From Lentibacillus populi (GTDB lineage Bacteria; Bacillota; Bacilli; Bacillales; Amphibacillaceae), in contig BMJD01000015.1 in NCBI GenBank assembly GCA_014642895.1, forward strand, positions 1-64,000: a stretch of DNA of 64,000 bases. Direction: 5' to 3'. Made by a program: the position numbers and the translations under genes. Positions within the stretch are counted from its first letter, which is position 1. Every line of letters begins with the position of its first letter. Shown here piece by piece: positions 59,473 through 64,000 of this stretch. The notes under the pieces are model-generated. The model did not search any database, was not told the origin of the DNA, and was given only the letters and a program-made list of their open reading frames with translations.

Positions 59473-60186
59473 TTACATGTTAATAAGCTTGACCATATTC
59501 TCTAAGGCAATGTCAACAATGTATTTTCCTTTTTCCTTCGTAGCGAGTTTTGCATCACCTAACACTGCTGTTTTGGTAAATTCCTCCCACGGTGTAGGCG
59601 TAACATCAGCATGCATTGGTATATCCGGTATATCCGTAATTGCTTTATCCATCTCAACATATTCAGGCGCTAAATAGAGCATATAAGAGGTTTCAATCTC
59701 ACAAGCATGAAAATACGTACTATGAGCTGAATCCGTTTCCCGAACCTCCGCCGCAGCCTGATTCATACCAGGATAAAAGAAATAAAATACACGCATTTCT
59801 GGACATGTTTCGTATAAGGCACGGGCCGCTTCTTTTAGCGCGGTGCCATTTCCCAAATGTCCATTTACCATTGCAAATGTTGCGAATCCTTGTTTATAAA
59901 GGCTCTCCCCAATATCGACAAGCATATGAATGAGTGCATCATTACTTATATTGATACTACCTGGAAAGTTACGTAAACTCCATACTTGACCATATGGTAA
60001 TGTTGGTAATTGCAAGCCATTTACACGTTCAGCCAACTTTGCTGATAATCGCTCCGCTAGTAAATTGTCTGTCCCTAATGGTAAATGGGGTCCGTGTGCT
60101 TCCACTGCCCCGATTGGTAAAATAGCTATTTTGGATTGATCGATCTTATCCTTTACTTCATACGAATTTTGATATTGAAATTCCAT
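59473..60186 (-). CDS. Creatininase family hydrolase
   Basis: A 237-aa metal hydrolase of the creatininase fold. It has ILPIGAVEAHGPHLPLGTDN (about residues 22-41, metal ligands Glu, His and Asp), FATFAMVNGHLGNG (about 101-114) and DSAHSTYFHACEIETSYML (about 151-169, further ligands). Members open cyclic amides or act in cofactor synthesis. Here, between a lactonase-like gene and a KDGP aldolase, it probably acts on the sugar-acid intermediate, perhaps as a lactonase/amidohydrolase or isomerase. It is 35 nt after the phosphotriesterase-like gene. Confidence 0.85.
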   Translation of the reverse strand: MEFQYQNSYEVKDKIDQSKIAILPIGAVEAHGPHLPLGTDNLLAERLSAKLAERVNGLQLPTLPYGQVWSLRNFPGSINISNDALIHMLVDIGESLYKQGFATFAMVNGHLGNGTALKEAARALYETCPEMRVFYFFYPGMNQAAAEVRETDSAHSTYFHACEIETSYMLYLAPEYVEMDKAITDIPDIPMHADVTPTPWEEFTKTAVLGDAKLATKEKGKYIVDIALENMVKLINM

Positions 60187-60221
60187 CTTGCTTCACCATC
60201 CAATCCGGTATAAGAAAATAA

Positions 60222-61214
60222 TTATTTTTTAAACGTAAAGCAACGTGCAGGATTTTGGACGAAAAATTTATCAATTAATTTCCTGCCATCAAATCCATTT
60301 CGATCTGCTTCCTCAATAAAACGTGGAACCCATTTTCCAATAATATTTTCTAACCCCAACCCATAATCATAGTGCTTGTAATAAGATTTGCGGGCTGTAT
60401 CACCACTAACCAGGATTTGATCTTCATAGCCTTTTTTAACTAGCTCTAATATACATTGAATTCGCGTACTTTCTGGCGCATATTTGATTTTGGAGATGCC
60501 ATCAAAGGAAAGCAATGCCCCCGTTTGCGCTATCTTTTCATGGTAAAAAGGATCCGGATTGCGGTCCATATGACCAAAGCTGATATATTCCAGATTAACC
60601 CCTTCACTCTTTAAAAGTTCAACTTGTTCAAGCCCCATTGTACCGGCTTCCGTATGAGAATGTAACGGTGCCTTCGTTTCATGATGCGCTCTTGCTACTG
60701 CGCGTAATGTCTTTTCTTCTAATGGTGTTATTCTGTTGTAGCCCGTACCAAATTTCACTTGGCCGCCGCGGATATTGGTTCCTTCCAGTCCGTCTTCAAT
60801 TTCCCGAATGACAAAATCAGCAAGCTCATTGATTGATTTTGCATCAATCCATTGATAATACGTGTTAAAATCGCCTGTTACTTTTTTAACATGTTCAGGT
60901 ATGGGCGCATCCCACAAAAAACTTTTATTAAAACCTGCTGTTCCAATTATCGTAACGCCAGTTTCCTCAGCAATTTCTTTTACCGCCATTACATCACGAC
61001 CGTAATCAACAGCGGTTGCATCAACAATTGCTTGTCCACCAAGGTTTTTGAAATCCTGTACATCAAGCTTGGATTTCTCTTTATCATCAAGCAGCAGATC
61101 GTCAGCCTTTTGCTCCACCCAATACGGCGGTCTGCATACAATATGTTCATGTGAATACGTGAAGCCCAACTTGGAAGGTTCAATGTCACCATGAAATGTC
61201 CGAATAAAACTCAT
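60222..61214 (-). CDS. Phosphotriesterase-family protein, probable sugar-lactone-phosphate lactonase
   Basis: A 330-aa TIM-barrel hydrolase. Binuclear metal ligands are visible: HEH in FTYSHEHIVCRPPYW (about residues 18-32), HSHTEAGT (about 188-195), FGHMDRNPDP (about 217-226) and SGDTARKSYY (Asp near 273). The carboxylated-Lys position appears to fall in RGGQVKFGTGYNR (about 149-161). True organophosphate activity is unlikely; related proteins encoded beside ascorbate-type PTS genes in mycoplasmas hydrolyse pentonolactone phosphates. GGAGTG precedes the ATG. It follows the IIC gene after a hairpin. Confidence 0.85.
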   Translation of the reverse strand: MSFIRTFHGDIEPSKLGFTYSHEHIVCRPPYWVEQKADDLLLDDKEKSKLDVQDFKNLGGQAIVDATAVDYGRDVMAVKEIAEETGVTIIGTAGFNKSFLWDAPIPEHVKKVTGDFNTYYQWIDAKSINELADFVIREIEDGLEGTNIRGGQVKFGTGYNRITPLEEKTLRAVARAHHETKAPLHSHTEAGTMGLEQVELLKSEGVNLEYISFGHMDRNPDPFYHEKIAQTGALLSFDGISKIKYAPESTRIQCILELVKKGYEDQILVSGDTARKSYYKHYDYGLGLENIIGKWVPRFIEEADRNGFDGRKLIDKFFVQNPARCFTFKK

Positions 61215-61257
61215 TTGTTATCACTCCTAATAAAAATATCACTTTTTTATTAAATGG

Positions 61258-61283
61258 GAAAAAGGGGGAATATTTCTTTCCCC
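61258..61283 (-). terminator. Partial terminator between IIC and the lactonase gene
   Basis: GGGGAA and TTCCCC pair around a 7-nt loop, with CTTTTTC following on the minus strand. It may lower expression of the enzyme genes relative to the transporter. Confidence 0.5.
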
Positions 61284-61289
61284 ACTTAA

Positions 61290-62585
61290 TTAGAAAAATA
61301 ATTGTGCTAAGAATCGAATGATTGGTCCTAAGATAAACATATCGGAATCCGCGGCCCACATTGCCGTGTCTGGTACTGTATCAGGCAGAAGCATTTTAAC
61401 CATAACGAACTGCCCCCATGCAACAACCGTAGCAGTAATGAATCCTCCCATTAATGCTCCTCTTACACCACCGGTCGCATTCCCAAATACACCAGCTGTT
61501 GCGGAGTGGAAGAACAAGACAATCATCGTTGGAACGAAGACATATCCAACTGTATTTCCTAACACAACGAGCCAGATTAAAGCACCAACAAATGAACCTA
61601 AGAAACCTAAAATAACCGCATTTGGTGCATACGGAAAAACAATTGGGCCATCCAGTGCCGGTTTTGCACCTGGCACGATCTTTGTTGCAATCCCTTTAAA
61701 TGCAGGTACCATTTCACCAATAAACATCCGGACCCCTAGTAAAACGACTGCAATACCGGCAGCGAATGTAAACGATTGAATGATTGCATACACAATAAAG
61801 TTCTGATCCCCAGCTGCTGCAACTAATTCTTCTGCGCCTGGTGTATCTTTAAAGGAGATAATGATTGCACCGACTAAAAACAATAATCCCATCGTTAAAG
61901 CCGTAATAACGTTTGAATCCCTCAGAAAGTCCAAGCCCTTTGGCAGCTTGATTTTTTCGGAATCATTTTCTTTGTTTCCCAGCCATTTACCTGCAAAAGC
62001 ACTTAACAATGCAACAGACGCCGATGTATGTCCGAGTGCAACGTTGTCATTCCCGGTAATCTTACGCATAAATGGTTGTGTTAACGCAGGCTGAATTGTC
62101 CAATAGATCCCCATGATTACTGCCAGAAAGATGACAAGCTTACCAAATGACACATCACCCGCTGCCTGAATGGTAACACCTGCAAAAATGGTTGCTGTCC
62201 AAAACATCATATGACCAGTTAAATAAATGAATTTTAATTTGGTAAAACGTGCCAATAATACGTTAATAACAAATCCAAGTGTCATTGCCAATGCAACAGC
62301 GCTGCCGTATTTTGCGTTGAACCCTTCCTGTCCCATGAAATCTCCAAGCGGTTCCGCTGAAAGATTGAATACTTCTTTCCATAGTGGTTCAAATATTGTT
62401 AACGCATCCGTGATGACACCTGAACCTGCACTAATAATTAAGAATCCAATAACGGCTTTAAACGTTCCGCTAATAACCTGGCTGGCATTTTTCTTCTGTA
62501 GCAACAATCCTAAAAGAACGATAAATCCCAGCAAGATGGCAGCTTGGCCAAAAATATTTGTGGCGATCCAAAAAATTGCATCCAT
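61290..62585 (-). CDS. PTS ascorbate-type IIC component (UlaA-like)
   Basis: A 431-aa membrane channel of the L-ascorbate PTS family with about 10-11 helices. N-terminal FGQAAILLGFIVLLGLLLQK (about residues 12-31), AVIGFLIISAGSGVI (about 44-58), VALGHTSASVALLSAFAGKW and FVPTMIVLFFHSATAGVFGN are features of the UlaA/SgaT type. It imports and, with IIA and IIB, phosphorylates its substrate. L-ascorbate or a related lactone is suggested by family; UlaD/E/F-type enzymes are absent, so another sugar lactone or acid is as likely. GGGGAGGG precedes the ATG. Confidence 0.92.
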   Translation of the reverse strand: MDAIFWIATNIFGQAAILLGFIVLLGLLLQKKNASQVISGTFKAVIGFLIISAGSGVITDALTIFEPLWKEVFNLSAEPLGDFMGQEGFNAKYGSAVALAMTLGFVINVLLARFTKLKFIYLTGHMMFWTATIFAGVTIQAAGDVSFGKLVIFLAVIMGIYWTIQPALTQPFMRKITGNDNVALGHTSASVALLSAFAGKWLGNKENDSEKIKLPKGLDFLRDSNVITALTMGLLFLVGAIIISFKDTPGAEELVAAAGDQNFIVYAIIQSFTFAAGIAVVLLGVRMFIGEMVPAFKGIATKIVPGAKPALDGPIVFPYAPNAVILGFLGSFVGALIWLVVLGNTVGYVFVPTMIVLFFHSATAGVFGNATGGVRGALMGGFITATVVAWGQFVMVKMLLPDTVPDTAMWAADSDMFILGPIIRFLAQLFF

Positions 62586-62612
62586 TCCCGATTCCCTCCC
62601 CTAAAACATCTA

Positions 62613-62885
62613 TTAACTTACCATGTTTTCATCGATAGCTTGGTTGATTTCATCCATATCAAAGTAATTATTAACGATGATTACTTTCGCACTGTGCTGT
62701 TGTAAGCTTTCCGCAAGCTCATTACTTGTAATGATATAATCCGCTTGCATACTTGAAGCTGTCGAAACATCGGTATGTTCAATATCCGCTTGAATTCCTT
62801 TTTCTCCAAGTGCTTGCTCCACATTCATTCGCAAAATTAAACTCGTTCCTTGTCCTAATCCACAAACTGTCAAAACTTTTATCAT
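62613..62885 (-). CDS. PTS ascorbate-type IIB component (UlaB-like)
   Basis: A 90-aa cytoplasmic phosphocarrier. The phosphorylated Cys lies in VLTVCGLGQGTSLILRM (Cys8) at the N-terminus, the P-loop-like form of the ascorbate/lactose IIB group. It passes phosphate from IIA to the substrate bound by IIC. It lies 27 nt before the IIC gene and 3 nt after the IIA gene. Confidence 0.92.
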   Translation of the reverse strand: MIKVLTVCGLGQGTSLILRMNVEQALGEKGIQADIEHTDVSTASSMQADYIITSNELAESLQQHSAKVIIVNNYFDMDEINQAIDENMVS

Positions 62886-62888
62886 TGT

Positions 62889-63332
62889 TTATCGCTCCAT
62901 TTCTAAGATGTTTTTTATATCTTCATAACTTGCAGCAGCAGTTAATTTATCAACGTTATGACGATCATTTAACAGACCTGTCAGTTCTTTCAATAACGTT
63001 AAATGTTCATCACTTGAGGACGCACCTAGACCAAACACAAGACGTACCGGATCGTTCGATGCATGTCCAAACACGACCGGTTTTTTTAATTGTACAAATG
63101 AAACAGAAGCTTCCTTTACCCCATCTTCCGGCCGAGCATGCGGAATAGCAATATGTGGGGCCAGTACAAAATAGGGGCCATTTTCTTGATACGCTTGTTT
63201 CATTGCTTCAATATATGTCTGTTCGACCAGCCCCTCCTGAAAAAGAAGACTCCCCGCAGCTTCAATTGCCTCTTTCGCGTCCGATACTTCAACCCCAACC
63301 TTTACAATACTTCGTTCTAAAAACCTCATCAT
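62889..63332 (-). CDS. PTS IIA component (fructose/mannitol/ascorbate type)
   Basis: A 147-aa phosphocarrier of the PTS_EIIA_2 fold. The active His is in PHIAIPHARPEDGV (His about residue 66), and DEHLTLLKELTGLL (about 109-122) is typical of the fold. It accepts phosphate from HPr and hands it to IIB. ATG 63332 with AGGTG 5 nt upstream is preferred over a GTG 6 nt earlier. It follows the regulator gene by 27 nt and shares its operon. Confidence 0.92.
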   Translation of the reverse strand: MMRFLERSIVKVGVEVSDAKEAIEAAGSLLFQEGLVEQTYIEAMKQAYQENGPYFVLAPHIAIPHARPEDGVKEASVSFVQLKKPVVFGHASNDPVRLVFGLGASSSDEHLTLLKELTGLLNDRHNVDKLTAAASYEDIKNILEMER

Positions 63333-63359
63333 ACTCACACCTATCTTTATGTTGTTAGC

Positions 63360-64000
63360 CTATGCCTGTGCGTGTAATAATTTTATAATTTGCCTCTTAT
63401 CTGTTGTCTCGATCATTTTCTGTTTACGGGCTTTGTCAGTGAACAGCTTGGTTAACTGTGACAAAGCTTTTAAATGCTGTTCATTATCCCATGAAGCCAA
63501 GACAATAATGACACTGGCGGTTTTTCCTAAAATGTCGACTGGTTCTTCTAAATGCAACATACTCATCCCCGTTTTATTTACCCCATCTTCTGGACTGGCA
63601 TGGGGTAAAGCAAAAAGCTCAGATATGACAATATAAGGTCCATCCTTTGAAACGTTTCTGATCATTTTCGTTATATAATTGTCCAGAATATAACCTTGCT
63701 TCAACAGTGGTTCAGCAGCTGCTTTAATTGCATCCTGCCAGTTTTCCATCTGTTTTTTCAGTACAATCCTATTTGCCGGTAAAAGCTCATACAGGTTTGG
63801 TTTCCTTGCTTCACTCTCCACTTTAAGCGGGGCATGCAAATACCTCCTCAGCTCCTGACGCAATGCTTCATCATCTTCAATGCTTGCATATCGATTAATC
63901 ATATCCATCACCGTATCAACAGAATATACTTGGTGCTCAGATGAATATTCGAATAAACTGTTCACTTTTTTCAACAATTGCTCTTTGTCTTCATTATTTA
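63360..64000 (-). CDS. BglG/MtlR-type PTS-regulated transcription regulator, C-terminal part
   Basis: The frame is open to the window edge, so the 5' part of the gene is missing; the visible 213 codons are its C-terminus. Residues near the edge look like the end of a receiver or PRD-linker region (DTVMDMINRYASIEDDEALR). The last 150 residues form an EIIA-type domain with its phosphorylatable His in ELFALPHASPEDGV and EQHLKALSQLTKLF. Such proteins combine DNA-binding or antiterminator, PRD, IIB-like and IIA-like domains and activate the downstream PTS operon. It precedes IIA by 27 nt and likely controls it. Confidence 0.88.
   Translation of the reverse strand, partial: NNEDKEQLLKKVNSLFEYSSEHQVYSVDTVMDMINRYASIEDDEALRQELRRYLHAPLKVESEARKPNLYELLPANRIVLKKQMENWQDAIKAAAEPLLKQGYILDNYITKMIRNVSKDGPYIVISELFALPHASPEDGVNKTGMSMLHLEEPVDILGKTASVIIVLASWDNEQHLKALSQLTKLFTDKARKQKMIETTDKRQIIKLLHAQA

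Noticed and set aside
61318..61779. 153-codon + strand open frame
   Set aside because: It mirrors the UlaA-like gene on the other strand, with Pro/Thr/Asn-rich composition typical of antisense frames over membrane proteins.
1..64000. tRNA, rRNA, phage or transposase genes
   Set aside because: No cloverleaf, rRNA segment, integrase, transposase or terminal inverted repeats were recognised by eye; a covariance search could still find a small RNA.

Overview
The window reads as chromosomal DNA of a low-GC, endospore-forming member of the Bacillaceae, probably a halophilic or halotolerant relative of Oceanobacillus or Virgibacillus. The grounds are AGGAGG-type ribosome binding sites, frequent TTG/GTG starts, an alpha/beta-type small acid-soluble spore protein, a PyrR attenuator, CcpA cre boxes, an LPxTG-type wall protein and Bacillaceae-type intergenic repeats. 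The genus is inference. No rRNA, tRNA, CRISPR array, complete insertion sequence or prophage was seen.

Layout. 0.3-3.9 kb: an ECF transporter (duplex ATPase, T and S components) of unknown substrate, with a decayed gene upstream. 4.1-6.1 kb: a dicarboxylate/amino-acid symporter and two small spore-type proteins. 6.2-9.1 kb: codBA (cytosine uptake and deamination) behind a PyrR-binding transcription attenuator. 9.2-13 kb: a flavin oxidoreductase, an orphan lipoprotein, manA and a frameshifted acetyltransferase. 13.4-20.6 kb: a polyol operon (erythritol/L-threitol dehydrogenase, polyol permease, DhaK/DhaL-type kinase, RpiB-type isomerase, GlpX) with a divergent DeoR regulator and a cre box, best read as erythritol to erythrose-4-phosphate. 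21-26 kb: an N-acylamino-acid racemase, YfcC carrier, RpiR regulator and M20 deacylase. 26-35 kb: an amide/carboxylate catabolic island (amidase, L-2-hydroxyglutarate oxidase, FCD regulator, frameshifted nitrilase, symporter with a 33-aa companion, amino acid permease, acetamidase-like protein). 35-41 kb: a CcpA-controlled sugar ABC operon without its own ATPase, carrying a ROK-kinase/RpiR-regulator fusion and a DUF4127 protein. 41.7-48.6 kb: a cobalamin-riboswitch operon. 48.6-51.4 kb: ung and a Na+/H+-type antiporter. 51.5-57.8 kb: hutG-hutU-hutI-yjiH with a divergent LysR regulator. 58-64 kb: an ascorbate-type PTS operon with a phosphotriesterase-like lactonase, creatininase-like hydrolase, KDGP aldolase and SIS protein, cut by the window edge.

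The most striking system is the B12 operon. Below a textbook sigma-A promoter, a cobalamin riboswitch and its terminator lie a wall-anchored 755-aa protein (DUF4430 transcobalamin-like domain plus prenyltransferase-like alpha/alpha repeats and an LPNTA sorting signal), a second DUF4430 domain on a lipoprotein, and a dedicated ECF importer. This looks like a Gram-positive cobalamin relay from cell wall to membrane, using the two fold types found in animal intrinsic factor and transcobalamin. Other points of note are a 21-bp-period degenerate repeat found at four loci, one of them inside the linker of an ABC ATPase in register with the codons, a probable AUU start for hutG, and several decayed genes.
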